From Leptospira haakeii (lineage in GTDB: Bacteria > Spirochaetota > Leptospiria > Leptospirales > Leptospiraceae), in the NCBI RefSeq assembly GCF_002812045.1, contig NZ_NPEG01000016.1, positions 8,864 through 72,863 of the forward strand: DNA of 64,000 bases. The letters run 5' to 3'. Shown here piece after piece: positions 25,641-34,472 of the stretch. The translations under genes were made by a program, and so were the position numbers. The stretch's first letter is position 1. Every line of letters begins with the position of its first letter. The notes under the pieces are model-generated. The model did not search any database, was not told the origin of the DNA, and saw nothing but the letters and a program-made list of their open reading frames with translations.

Positions 25641-26897
25641 ATGGACATCTTTCAGTTTTCCTACCATTCTATCGGTTATATTTCAGGGACAATTTTCACC
25701 GTTTTCCTGATAGTCTCTTTATTAAAATTAAAAAGTAAAACAAGACATGCCTGGATACTAATAGCTTATCTATTGTTTGTTTTGGCTTTGAATTTCGGAT
25801 TTCTGATCCGGACTTCTTTATTCCTTCCTTCTCTATCCAAACCTGCTTGTTTCCTGATCGCGCTATATACTTCATTCTCCAACTTAGGACTTTTATATTT
25901 TGTATATTCCTTTTTTGGAATAGATCGTAAAAAAGAATCTAGAATTACATTACTAGCGATATTTCTCGCGGGAATGTTCGGATTTTTATTCTATGTATTC
26001 AAGAATATCAACTCTGAAGTTTCTTATAACTTCAGTATCCAAATGTTCGAATTTCAAGAACCTGAGTCCACGGCTCCGATGGGCTCGATCCATTTTTTAA
26101 CGTTTATTTGGATATTGATCGTTATCCTAAGACGAAATATACACTTAAGAAGGGAAATTTCTCTCGAGCCAAATACAAATTCAATAGTTGAGAAAAAAAG
26201 AGAATTGAGAATGTCACGTAATTTCGGACTGGCCATTCTCCTTCATGCATTATTCTCTCTTACCTATACTTTTTATGGATGGGGTTATCTTTCTTTTTCC
26301 AATTTTCAACTTATATTGACTTCCGTCACAAGTTTACAACTTTTCTTCTATACGGTCCTGTATTTAAATTATTTCCCGGAACCTTCTTCTTTTATGATCA
26401 AGATACTCGGAGTCTCTTTAGCTACTGTGCTAATCCTATTTTGTGTGGTTGCTCGGATCAGCTTTGTGCTGATCGAGAGTCATTATGATGAAACAAGAAA
26501 AACAGAAATAGAGAACCTAAGAGAAAATTTAAAATTAGGCAAAGATCATATTCTACCAAAGGATGTGTTATATCTAATCTCCAGCTTAGATCAAAACAAC
26601 ACTTCTCGGTCGGATTCTTCGGATAGAGACGATCTATTTCCTATTTCTAAAAGAATGTACAGAGTACTTTCTCTTCCGGAAAATAAACCTGTATATATTA
26701 TTTGGTACACATTCTATTCGGAAGGAAGGATCTACGAAATAGGTTATCCTTATGAATCTTATAGTAGGATGATCCATTCCATTGTTTCAGTCATTGCTTT
26801 AATCTTAATTTCATCTTCCATCTTTTTGATTCTTCTACTTCCCTATTTGATCCACAAAGGATTAAGAGATTTGCAAACATATCGAAGTATTCTATAA
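25641..26897 (+). CDS. Membrane sensor lacking an output domain (probably truncated)
   Basis: This is a protein of about 418 residues counted from the ATG at 25641; a TTG at 25632 would add three. Seven hydrophobic segments fill the first 250 residues. An extracytoplasmic loop of about 100 residues and one more transmembrane helix follow. It then stops within 20 residues (YLIHKGLRDLQTYRSIL), exactly where a HAMP linker and a kinase, cyclase or SpoIIE phosphatase domain normally begin in Leptospira sensors of this layout. The next gene on the other strand ends 15 bases later, so no lost domain remains. No Shine-Dalgarno is seen and a strong hairpin abuts the start. It could be a decaying gene or a sensor without its own output. 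Confidence 0.65.
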   Translation: MDIFQFSYHSIGYISGTIFTVFLIVSLLKLKSKTRHAWILIAYLLFVLALNFGFLIRTSLFLPSLSKPACFLIALYTSFSNLGLLYFVYSFFGIDRKKESRITLLAIFLAGMFGFLFYVFKNINSEVSYNFSIQMFEFQEPESTAPMGSIHFLTFIWILIVILRRNIHLRREISLEPNTNSIVEKKRELRMSRNFGLAILLHALFSLTYTFYGWGYLSFSNFQLILTSVTSLQLFFYTVLYLNYFPEPSSFMIKILGVSLATVLILFCVVARISFVLIESHYDETRKTEIENLRENLKLGKDHILPKDVLYLISSLDQNNTSRSDSSDRDDLFPISKRMYRVLSLPENKPVYIIWYTFYSEGRIYEIGYPYESYSRMIHSIVSVIALILISSSIFLILLLPYLIHKGLRDLQTYRSIL

Positions 26898-26911
26898 TTC
26901 CGAAACGGATC

Positions 26912-27721
26912 TCAAGCTAGCAGCTTTTTCATTTTCTCAGAGACGGAAGCTGCTGCTTTTCCTGCTGCTTCTGCAAAATCGGCGCGGGAAGAAGAGAAAA
27001 TAATACTTCTGGATGAATTGATAAGCGAATTTTTTCCGCAGACTGCGATTACTTCTTCTAAAGAAGCACCTTGGGCCCCGTAACCTGGGATCAAGAAGAT
27101 ACGATCCGGATGAGCTTTACGGATTTCTAATAATTCTTTTGGATGAGTGGCTCCTACAACAAGTCCCACATTTTTTGCAGGGAATTTTTCACTCAAAGCA
27201 GCAACTTCTCTATATAAGGTCCTACCAGTTTCGGAGAATGTTTTTTGTTGGAGCTCCGCAGAATCCGGGTTGGAGGTCAAACAAAGCAGGAATACCATCC
27301 TGGAATCATCCTCAATAAACGGTTTGATCGTATCCGATCCCATGTAGGGAGAAAGAGTAAGTGAATCCACTCCCAATTCTTTAAAAAAGAACTTAGCGTA
27401 CTGTCTTGCGGTATTATCTAAGTCTCCCCGTTTTGCATCTGCTACGATCGGGATCTCAGGATGATTTGTTTTGATATGAGAAATTAACTTTTCGAACTGC
27501 TCTATTCCTTTGGAACCGAACGCTTCGAAGAACGCAATATTCGGTTTATATGCTACTGCATACTCTGCAGTAGCATCCACGATCTCTTTGGAGAATACGT
27601 AGAGTTTGTCCGGGACTTTTTCTAAGGAAGGAGGAAGTTTAGAAACATCAGGATCGATTCCAACGCAAAGAAGGGAGTTTAGTTTCTCCCTTCTTTTTAC
27701 GAATTTGGAATAGAAATCCAT
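26912..27721 (-). CDS. pyrF: Orotidine 5'-phosphate decarboxylase (type 2)
   Basis: This 269-residue TIM-barrel enzyme decarboxylates OMP to UMP, the last step of pyrimidine synthesis. The catalytic segment VADAKRGDLDNTARQYAKFF and the type-2 features FEAFGSKGIEQFEKL and IPGYGAQGASLEE are clear. The start codon shares one base with the end of speE (27721), so it is the distal gene of the polyamine operon. The link to polyamine synthesis looks like operon convenience rather than shared chemistry. Confidence 0.95.
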   Translation of the reverse strand: MDFYSKFVKRREKLNSLLCVGIDPDVSKLPPSLEKVPDKLYVFSKEIVDATAEYAVAYKPNIAFFEAFGSKGIEQFEKLISHIKTNHPEIPIVADAKRGDLDNTARQYAKFFFKELGVDSLTLSPYMGSDTIKPFIEDDSRMVFLLCLTSNPDSAELQQKTFSETGRTLYREVAALSEKFPAKNVGLVVGATHPKELLEIRKAHPDRIFLIPGYGAQGASLEEVIAVCGKNSLINSSRSIIFSSSRADFAEAAGKAAASVSEKMKKLLA

Positions 27722-28563
27722 TATTTCCTTACGATGTACTCTTGCGCGAACGGAGGAAGAGTAAACGCAGCCTTATGAATTTCGGCAGAGTAATATTTTA
27801 ATCCTTTAGGAACTCGATTCGGATCTGGTTGGACCTTATAAGGATCCGGACCTTTAGAACAATAAGTGAATCCGATGATCCCGGAAGGATATGTAGGAAC
27901 TACTGTGAAATAATATCCACAATGATCGAATACCTGAGGAATGAATTGGAATAATTCCTTAATTATCTTTCCGTGATAGTAAAAACTTTCCGCCTGACTT
28001 GTGCAGATACCACCTTGTTTTAAGGAAGCAGCCATTGTCTCATAGAAAGGTCTTTTGAATAAAACTTCTGCAGGGCCAACAGGATCGGAAGAGTCAACGC
28101 AGATCACGTCAAAGTATTCTTTATAATCCTGAACGTATTTTGCTCCATCTTCGTACGCATGAACGACTCTCGGGTCTTTCATCGCATTTGCGATCTCAGG
28201 GAAATATTCGTAACATACGTCTACGACTCCCTTATCGATCTCACAAAGATGTACTTCTTTTACGGAAGGATGTTTGAGAATCTCACGAACAGTTCCACCG
28301 TCTCCACCACCAATCACGAGAACTTTCTCAGGATTCGGGTGGCTCATCATAGGAACATGAGCGATCATTTCATGATACGCAAACTCGTCCGCCTCGGTCA
28401 TCATGACCACTCCGTCCAGAGTGAACATTCTGCCGAAACTTTGAGATTCGAATACGTCTATTTTTTGGAAAGGAGTCTTACGAGAATGTAAGAACTCCTT
28501 CACTCTAATCTTGAGAGCCCTTCCGTTAGGTAACTCGAGGGTCTCGTCCAGCCAAAGTTCCAA
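27721..28563 (-). CDS. speE: Spermidine synthase (polyamine aminopropyltransferase)
   Basis: This is a 280-residue aminopropyltransferase. The decarboxylated-SAM site VLVIGGGDGGTVREIL and the catalytic VDSSDPVGPAEVLF are intact, and the length is normal for bacterial SpeE. It transfers the aminopropyl group to putrescine, giving spermidine and methylthioadenosine. It follows the SET/SpeD-like gene by nine bases and shares its last base with pyrF. No putrescine-forming decarboxylase of a standard type is seen in the window. Confidence 0.96.
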   Translation of the reverse strand: MELWLDETLELPNGRALKIRVKEFLHSRKTPFQKIDVFESQSFGRMFTLDGVVMMTEADEFAYHEMIAHVPMMSHPNPEKVLVIGGGDGGTVREILKHPSVKEVHLCEIDKGVVDVCYEYFPEIANAMKDPRVVHAYEDGAKYVQDYKEYFDVICVDSSDPVGPAEVLFKRPFYETMAASLKQGGICTSQAESFYYHGKIIKELFQFIPQVFDHCGYYFTVVPTYPSGIIGFTYCSKGPDPYKVQPDPNRVPKGLKYYSAEIHKAAFTLPPFAQEYIVRK

Positions 28564-28572
28564 TATGACCTC

Positions 28573-29439
28573 TTAGAAGCGGTTTGTTACTGTAAGACGC
28601 ATTGCAGCGCCTTTGAAAAATTTGCGAGTAAACTCAGCCGCAACTTTAGGATCGTATCCTTTACAAGAGAAGATATCGATATAAGAAGTATTGGTATCGT
28701 TTGCGAAGTGAGCGGAAATACAAGAAGTCTCGATCAACTGCACCATGGAATATCCAGCTACACGATCGTCTTCTCCGAAGTAAACTACTTGGGTCTCACC
28801 GAAACGTTTCATCTCGATCAGATCACAAAGCTCGATCACGTATTGTTTGATAGCGTCCGCGTCGCGGATTAAGCCAGCATCACAATTTTCCAGGTCGATA
28901 GAAGTTAAAAGTCCCCAAGCTCCATCTTTGAAAGGCTCGTATACTTTCAATTCAGGATCGGATTCGATCTTGGATTGGATATAAGTAGGGAAACTTCCAT
29001 TAAAACGTTTGCGAACGATCTCAGCTTCTTCGTTGCGAGCCCATGCAAGTTCTGGGTTTTTCATCGCAGGATGATAAGTGATCTCTTGGCCAGCTTCGAT
29101 ATCACGAAGTGCAACCAGAGTAATATCCCCCTGAAAACCACAGTTTGCATCCGCAGATTGGCGGATATAATGAACAGAGTCGATTCCATCATCATGCAAA
29201 GGAGAAACTAAGTAGAAGTCCTTATGCACTCTATGAGGAGAAGAAAGTCCGGAAAGTCCTGCGAGTTCATTCTTATGAACTGCTTTTCCTCCCCAAACTG
29301 CTACAACCTCTCCGGCAGAGATAGTTTCCTTAGTGAAAAGGAAAGCTTCGCCCTTGTCGGTAGTAGCGATTTCGATACTGTTTCTTAGATAAGAAAAACG
29401 ATTAACTATTTTAAGTTGGTCTTGGATCTTTAGGCTCAT
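28573..29439 (-). CDS. SET-like domain fused to an AdoMet decarboxylase (SpeD)-like domain
   Basis: This is a 288-residue fusion. Residues 20-125 look like a SET domain: an N-terminal strand with SAGEVVAVWGG, then SADANCGF and ALRDIEAGQEITYHP, although the usual NHS is RQS. Residues 172-288 align with the SpeD encoded just upstream. All four residues that matter in Thermotoga SpeD keep their spacing: Ser231 (Ser55), Ser239 (pyruvoyl Ser63), His244 (His68) and Cys259 (Cys83). The substrate-site sequence HTWPE is changed to HFAND. It should therefore self-cleave but may act on another substrate. It sits between speD and speE behind TAAGGAGAGG. The SET call is weaker than the SpeD call. Confidence 0.82.
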   Translation of the reverse strand: MSLKIQDQLKIVNRFSYLRNSIEIATTDKGEAFLFTKETISAGEVVAVWGGKAVHKNELAGLSGLSSPHRVHKDFYLVSPLHDDGIDSVHYIRQSADANCGFQGDITLVALRDIEAGQEITYHPAMKNPELAWARNEEAEIVRKRFNGSFPTYIQSKIESDPELKVYEPFKDGAWGLLTSIDLENCDAGLIRDADAIKQYVIELCDLIEMKRFGETQVVYFGEDDRVAGYSMVQLIETSCISAHFANDTNTSYIDIFSCKGYDPKVAAEFTRKFFKGAAMRLTVTNRF

Positions 29440-29553
29440 ACTCTGATACCTCTCCTTAAAGTTTGAAAATAAGTGTAGTCGCCCTTTCCTCCCGGAGAGG
29501 GGAACTCGTCTTTATCAATTAGGGTGTTTCCGGCTCTGCCGGAGAGAAGATAC

Positions 29554-29940
29554 TTATTTCCCAACTGGTTTGTGAGGTAGGTCTACGCCAAGTTTCAACA
29601 AACCGCGCTTCATTTCCACTACGGAGATGCTCTTTGAGCCGAAGCGTTCCTTGAGATATTCCAAAGCTGCCTGATTGTCGATTAGGTCTCCGCAAGTGAA
29701 GACATCGATCGCACAATAACCGTATTCGGGCCAGGTATGTATGGCGAAATGGGATTCGCTCACGACAACCACACCGCTCACACCAAACGGGCTAAATCTA
29801 TGAAAAACAGATTTAACTGTGGTGGCACCGGAGAGGTCGACTGCCTTCAACATGATATCTTCTACCAATTCGTGATTGTTGATGGTCTCGTAATCACACT
29901 CATAAAACTCTGCAATTACGTGCTTTCCCAATGCGTTCAT
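29554..29940 (-). CDS. speD: S-adenosylmethionine decarboxylase proenzyme
   Basis: This 128-residue class 1B proenzyme has the length of Thermotoga and Bacillus SpeD. The self-processing site is Glu62-Ser63 in VVSESHFAIHTWPE, with Ser55, His68 and Cys83 all present. Cleavage gives a pyruvoyl group on Ser63, which decarboxylates SAM to supply the aminopropyl donor for SpeE. It is the first gene of speD, SET/SpeD-like, speE, pyrF, preceded by GGAGGTG on the minus strand. The 114-base gap to the second gene contains hairpins but no clear terminator. Confidence 0.97.
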   Translation of the reverse strand: MNALGKHVIAEFYECDYETINNHELVEDIMLKAVDLSGATTVKSVFHRFSPFGVSGVVVVSESHFAIHTWPEYGYCAIDVFTCGDLIDNQAALEYLKERFGSKSISVVEMKRGLLKLGVDLPHKPVGK

Positions 29941-30121
29941 CTACTGCCTGACACCTCCGAACCGATTCTGGTTAGTAACCGAGCATGCGTATGACTATGT
30001 TTTTTTGTCAACTCTCTACGTAAATTTATATTTATTTTTTCTGTGCAGCTTTTTCTAAGATCGGAAGATCCTACAAAGAGATAAGATCAGAATTTTCCGA
30101 CGAATAGAGTGAAGAAATCAA

Positions 30122-30586
30122 ATGAGAAGTAAGAACATCAAAGACATACGAATTCAAAAATGGGTCCTTTTGAGCTTTTTCGGGGTTTTTTGGGTTATTT
30201 TAGGTACGCTGATTTACATTAACAAAGAGAAGTTTGGCTTCTTAAAAACTTCTTCTTTTGTTTTTCATTCCAAACAAGAAGCGATCGCGAACGCAGAGAA
30301 GAATGAAAAAAAAGGAATCATACTTATCTTAACTCCTAAATCTTGCGGAGACTGTGGCGTAAGTACCACACTCCTCGAGGAATTAAATTCTTTAGGTTGG
30401 AGTATTCTAAGATTGGAAGAAGAAGATCCTGACTACGAAACGATCCTCTCTGACGATAGATTCTCGGAGATCCTGCCAGCAATACAAGAATCCAAGCCAG
30501 CTTGGGGAGTTTTCAATTTAGGAGAAGAACTTTTAATCGCAAAGCCCGGGTTGCCAAGTAAATCCGATCTAGAAACGATTTTGTAA
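30122..30586 (+). CDS. Membrane-anchored thioredoxin-like protein
   Basis: A 154-residue protein has one N-terminal transmembrane segment (about 13-33) and a thioredoxin-like domain. Its CxxC is Cys75-Gly-Asp-Cys78 in LTPKSCGDCGVS, followed by the usual helix and a strand containing PAWGVFNLG. The CGDC sequence differs from the CGPC of thioredoxin and may tune its redox potential. It is probably extracytoplasmic, tethered to the inner membrane. No partner gene is next to it. It ends at a bidirectional terminator. Confidence 0.65.
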   Translation: MRSKNIKDIRIQKWVLLSFFGVFWVILGTLIYINKEKFGFLKTSSFVFHSKQEAIANAEKNEKKGIILILTPKSCGDCGVSTTLLEELNSLGWSILRLEEEDPDYETILSDDRFSEILPAIQESKPAWGVFNLGEELLIAKPGLPSKSDLETIL

Positions 30587-30592
30587 TATTAA

Positions 30593-30615
30593 GAAGAAGC
30601 CGGTAAGGCTTCTTC
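30593..30615. terminator. Bidirectional intrinsic terminator
   Basis: A perfect 9-bp stem GAAGAAGCC/GGCTTCTTC with loop GGTAA is followed by CTTTGTT on the plus strand and TTAATATT on the minus strand. It separates two convergent genes. Confidence 0.85.
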
Positions 30616-30621
30616 CTTTGT

Positions 30622-31110
30622 TCAATCTCCCTTTTTCAGGAATTCGGAGATGGAGTTTTTATCCTTCTCCAAAGAATGTCTATGGATCTCTTCGATGACT
30701 GTTTCAATCACTGAGCCCATTAAGAATACTCCGGAGCTTACTTTTACTTCGTAACTTCTCTCTGACTCCAAAGGGCTGATCTCCTTGTATACGGAGAATC
30801 CCTTGATAGTGACAATCGAATCGTTTCCTGGAGGAGCGATCGTAAACTCATGGGTGTTTGTAGAGATATCGAAAACTGAATCTTCTAAAAGAGAAGGATC
30901 CGAAAGAAGTGTAGCGAGCACCTTTGGCAGGGATTCGGCTAACTTTACCTTTCTTTTTTGGTAAACTTTGTTTCCCTCTTTTCTTTCCTCCAATAATTCC
31001 ACGTTTTTCAACTCGGGGAATCTATCTAAATATTTGTATCTATCTTCTCTCGCTCTGAGTAGATCTTGGAGGGGAACTGGGAAAGTTTGTACTACTTTAT
31101 ATTGTTTCAT
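30622..31110 (-). CDS. START/SRPBCC-fold-like hypothetical protein (DUF2505-like)
   Basis: This 162-residue soluble protein has the rhythm of a lipid-binding SRPBCC or PRELI-like fold: a strand (MKQYKVVQTFPV), helix LQDLLRAREDRYKYLDRFPEL, repeated beta-strands and a long C-terminal helix (VIETVIEEIHRHSLEKDK). It resembles DUF2505 proteins, but I cannot confirm this by eye. It is convergent with the thioredoxin-like gene and divergent from alr. The ligand is unknown. Confidence 0.6.
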   Translation of the reverse strand: MKQYKVVQTFPVPLQDLLRAREDRYKYLDRFPELKNVELLEERKEGNKVYQKRKVKLAESLPKVLATLLSDPSLLEDSVFDISTNTHEFTIAPPGNDSIVTIKGFSVYKEISPLESERSYEVKVSSGVFLMGSVIETVIEEIHRHSLEKDKNSISEFLKKGD

Positions 31111-31270
31111 CCGGGGATCCTGAGGATTTGTTTAGCCGTTTCCCGGGCAGTCTGTTTGTATTTCCCCACTCGGGAAACCCTTTTTTCCTTCCTGTCGAAA
31201 GGAAAAATCCGAATGACAGGCTGGCCGTAAAAGGGGCTCATGACTAGAGATCTCACGCTAATTTCAAAGA

Positions 31271-32404
31271 ATGAAAGATAGAACTTGGATAGAACTTTCC
31301 AGAGCAGCGATCTCAGCGAACCTGAAAAATTTTCGCGCACTTCTCTCCCCTAAGACCTTACTCACTGCAGTCATCAAATCAAATGCATATGGTCATGGAC
31401 TTTTAGAAACTGCTGAGCTTGCTCACAAAGCAGGAGCAGATCTTTTCGGGGTAAACTCCTTGGAAGAAGCAAAACTTCTCCGCGAAAAATATCCTGAGTT
31501 CAAAATTTTGATCATGGGAGAAATTCCCGGCCTAACGGAAAGAATTTCCGAAGTTTCGGACCCAAATTTTTGGATCATAGTATCTCGAACGGAAGAAGTA
31601 AGAATTTTAACAAATTGTAAACCTTCTCCTAAGATCCATTTGAAGGTGGATACTGGAATGGCTCGTTTGGGATTTTTCGGTGCTGATTTAGAAAGAACAC
31701 TTTCCGAAATCAAATCAGAAGACTTAAGGATAGATGGAATCGCGACCCATTTTGCAAGCACTGAAGATGTGTTGGAACAAAAGTATTCCAAAGAACAAAT
31801 GAAGTCTTTTTCGGAAGCCATACTTCTCGCAGAAAAACTCGGATTCAAAAATTTAGTGAAACATGCATGTGCTTCCGCTTCTACAATGTTGTTTCCGGAA
31901 GCTCATTACGATCTAGTTCGAGTGGGGATCTCTCTTTATGGTCTCTGGCCTAGCTTGCAAACTAGACTTTCTTTACATCTAAGTGGCAAAAAAGATTTTA
32001 ATCTCTCTCCTGTTCTTTCTTGGAAAACAAGAATCGTTCATATCAAAACTGTTCCGGAAGATAGTTTTGTAGGTTATGGTTCTACTTACCAAACAAGCGC
32101 GCCTACCAGGATTGCTGTTGTGCCGGTCGGTTATTACGAAGGCCTGGACCGTAAACTTTCCAATAATGGAGTCATGCTCGTAAAAGGAAAAAGAGCTAAG
32201 ATCCTAGGAAGGATCTGTATGAATATGACAATGTTGGATATCACACATATTCATGATGCGGAGATAGGAGACGTGGTTACTATCTTAGGCAAAGAAGGAG
32301 AAGAAGAAATTTCCGCAGATGATCATGCAAACTGGACTTATACGATTAATTACGAAGTTACCACTCGGATCAGCGAGTCGGTCCCTAAAAAAATAGCAGA
32401 ATAA
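31271..32404 (+). CDS. alr: Alanine racemase
   Basis: This 377-residue PLP enzyme interconverts L- and D-alanine for peptidoglycan. The PLP lysine is Lys36 in AVIKSNAYGHG, and the second catalytic base, the tyrosine in VGYGSTY, and the signature VGISLYGLWP are in place. The length is normal. It starts a plus-strand run of four genes, with the PlsC-like gene 18 bases downstream. Confidence 0.95.
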   Translation: MKDRTWIELSRAAISANLKNFRALLSPKTLLTAVIKSNAYGHGLLETAELAHKAGADLFGVNSLEEAKLLREKYPEFKILIMGEIPGLTERISEVSDPNFWIIVSRTEEVRILTNCKPSPKIHLKVDTGMARLGFFGADLERTLSEIKSEDLRIDGIATHFASTEDVLEQKYSKEQMKSFSEAILLAEKLGFKNLVKHACASASTMLFPEAHYDLVRVGISLYGLWPSLQTRLSLHLSGKKDFNLSPVLSWKTRIVHIKTVPEDSFVGYGSTYQTSAPTRIAVVPVGYYEGLDRKLSNNGVMLVKGKRAKILGRICMNMTMLDITHIHDAEIGDVVTILGKEGEEEISADDHANWTYTINYEVTTRISESVPKKIAE

Positions 32405-32422
32405 GAATAGAAGAGGAACTGG

Positions 32423-33562
32423 ATGGATCCGATCACAGAAAAAGAAACTCCAAAACAAGTTCAGCCGGTATATACGACTAAAACCTATAGTTTTATGATC
32501 AAGATCGTATTCAAAGTAAGAGGGATACTATTCGATGGCTTCGAAGAACATTTTCCTGCAAGTAATCCAAATAAAATTTTAGAGGCGCCCTATCCTTCTA
32601 TCTTAATGGCCAACCATGTTTGGGAAGGAGATGTTCCTGCTCTCGCAGCTGTTTACCCCCACGTACATCCTTCTATAAAATTCGCAATCCCTGCTAGAGA
32701 AGATATATTAGGAGAAGATTTTTTAGTGAAGGAGTTTAAACCGAAAGGACTTCTGAAACTTATCTTCTTACTTATAGATAAATCAGGGATTATTCCTAAG
32801 TATATGGATTATATCGGTTGTGTTCCGATTAAAAGACCATTCAGAGACAATGCGAGAGAACTTCTGAAAAAAGGACTCTTGAGAGAGATGGTAGACCAAG
32901 AATGGGGGTATCTTTCCGACAGGATCTCAGAAGGAAGAAACCTTTTCCTTTTTCCGGAAGGAGTTTTTAACCAGGACGGATATATGGCTCAGGTCAAAAA
33001 AGGAGTCTATTTCCTCAGAACTAAATTCAAAAATTTGAATTTTACATCCTTCACTTTGACCTATGATTATTTTTCTTCTAAAAAATCAGAACTTCATATA
33101 GGTTATGGAGGACAATTCCCTATTCCGGAGAATGCAGATGCGGATCAAGTTTCCGGAATAGTAAAAGAAAGATTAGGCAGTGGATATACGATCACGGCAG
33201 GAAATTTGGCTTCTTATATGGTTCTAAAATTTGAAGGAAAGGCTAAAGAAAGTAAGGAAAAATTATTTTCACTTCTTTTATCTTTAGCGGAGAAGATCAA
33301 AAGTAACCATCCCGAAATTTATATTTCCGAAAAATTCAAAACAAACGCAGTAAAACACGCATTCGATTCTTTTTTAGAGAAAGCCAAAAAAGGTGGATTC
33401 CTAAAATTAGAAGGAAACGATATAGTTTTCTTAGAGAAATTATTCCAGATTCCGAAAGATCTTCATAATTTAAAAAAGAAAAATTTGGTCTTATATCATA
33501 AAAACCAACTCACGTATCATCTTCCTAAATTGGATACGGTTTGGTCCACGATCAAAGCCTGA
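32423..33562 (+). CDS. PlsC-type acyltransferase-like protein
   Basis: This 379-residue protein has the acyltransferase block I His65-x4-Asp70 in ANHVWEGD and block III FPEG at 177-180. It also has the intermediate GCVPIKRPFRDN typical of glycerol-phosphate and lysophospholipid acyltransferases. There is no clear transmembrane anchor, so it may be peripheral to the membrane. The C-terminal 180 residues are family-unknown and helical. It sits between alr and two unknown helical proteins in the same run. The acyl acceptor cannot be told. Confidence 0.8.
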   Translation: MDPITEKETPKQVQPVYTTKTYSFMIKIVFKVRGILFDGFEEHFPASNPNKILEAPYPSILMANHVWEGDVPALAAVYPHVHPSIKFAIPAREDILGEDFLVKEFKPKGLLKLIFLLIDKSGIIPKYMDYIGCVPIKRPFRDNARELLKKGLLREMVDQEWGYLSDRISEGRNLFLFPEGVFNQDGYMAQVKKGVYFLRTKFKNLNFTSFTLTYDYFSSKKSELHIGYGGQFPIPENADADQVSGIVKERLGSGYTITAGNLASYMVLKFEGKAKESKEKLFSLLLSLAEKIKSNHPEIYISEKFKTNAVKHAFDSFLEKAKKGGFLKLEGNDIVFLEKLFQIPKDLHNLKKKNLVLYHKNQLTYHLPKLDTVWSTIKA

Positions 33563-33572
33563 GGAGTAATAT

Positions 33573-34472
33573 TTGGCATTTTGGAAAAGATTTGTTTCCC
33601 GTAAGGCTAGGGTAGAGAACTGGATCACTAAACCCGGCGTTCTGGAAAACAGCATACGTAAAAGTTTACATTTTTTATTCGGATCCAGCTTAGAGGAAAT
33701 TTTCCCGGAAGATCTTTCAATCTCCCCTTCCGCGTTAGGACTGGTTCGTCTTCCGGAAGAAAAACTAAAGGTTTTAGCGGAAGAATTTCCAATAGAGAAA
33801 GCATTCCCCTACACTTCTGCGGATGAATTTCTTTCCGAAGAATCTATGAACTCTATTGTGGAGTTTATAGCAGGAACTCAAGCTGCTCCTTCTAAAAATC
33901 TGATCTTAGGGATCTTAAATCAGCCGGAAGTACAGGCAATCTTCTCCCAAGGTTTGGAGAAGGTACTAAGCGAATTTCATAAAAAAATAAATCCTTTGCA
34001 TGGAGTTTTCCAAGCAGCAGGTTTAGAAAAACAGATCTCTCAATTTTTATCTTCTTTATTGCCTACTTTTACTGAAAGGATCGCTGACTTTGTTTCCATA
34101 GGTTCCGGAACACAAGAGATCCAGACAGTGATCCGAAATACTTTGAAAATCCTTCTTCAAACAGGTTTTAATGATCTGGGAAGATTAGATACTTCCAGAT
34201 TCGGTGCTGGAACGGATAGGATCAGAAGAGCAATTGCAAGCGATGAAAAAGTCCGCAAAGCGATGGAAAATTTATACTCAGTAAGCAGAGATACATTGCT
34301 GAATCATTATCGAAAAGAAACCTTGAAAGAGTTTATAGGTCTTTCAGAGCCCGAGCTGGATCTATGGATCGGAAAAATCTCGGAGGATGCAGCGTCTAAT
34401 ATCAGAAAGGTCCACGCTAAAAGATCACTTTCTCCTTTGGTTCTGGATCTACTCTCGGATATTTTAGGATGA
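33573..34472 (+). CDS. Helical hypothetical protein A of the alr run
   Basis: This 299-residue protein starts at TTG behind GAGGAG. It is almost entirely amphipathic helix with several Gly-rich turns (LHFLFGSSLEEIF, FVSIGSGTQEIQ) and no signal peptide. It overlaps the next gene by four bases (ATGA), so the two are likely co-produced. No family is recognised; it may be Leptospira-specific. Confidence 0.65.
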   Translation: MAFWKRFVSRKARVENWITKPGVLENSIRKSLHFLFGSSLEEIFPEDLSISPSALGLVRLPEEKLKVLAEEFPIEKAFPYTSADEFLSEESMNSIVEFIAGTQAAPSKNLILGILNQPEVQAIFSQGLEKVLSEFHKKINPLHGVFQAAGLEKQISQFLSSLLPTFTERIADFVSIGSGTQEIQTVIRNTLKILLQTGFNDLGRLDTSRFGAGTDRIRRAIASDEKVRKAMENLYSVSRDTLLNHYRKETLKEFIGLSEPELDLWIGKISEDAASNIRKVHAKRSLSPLVLDLLSDILG

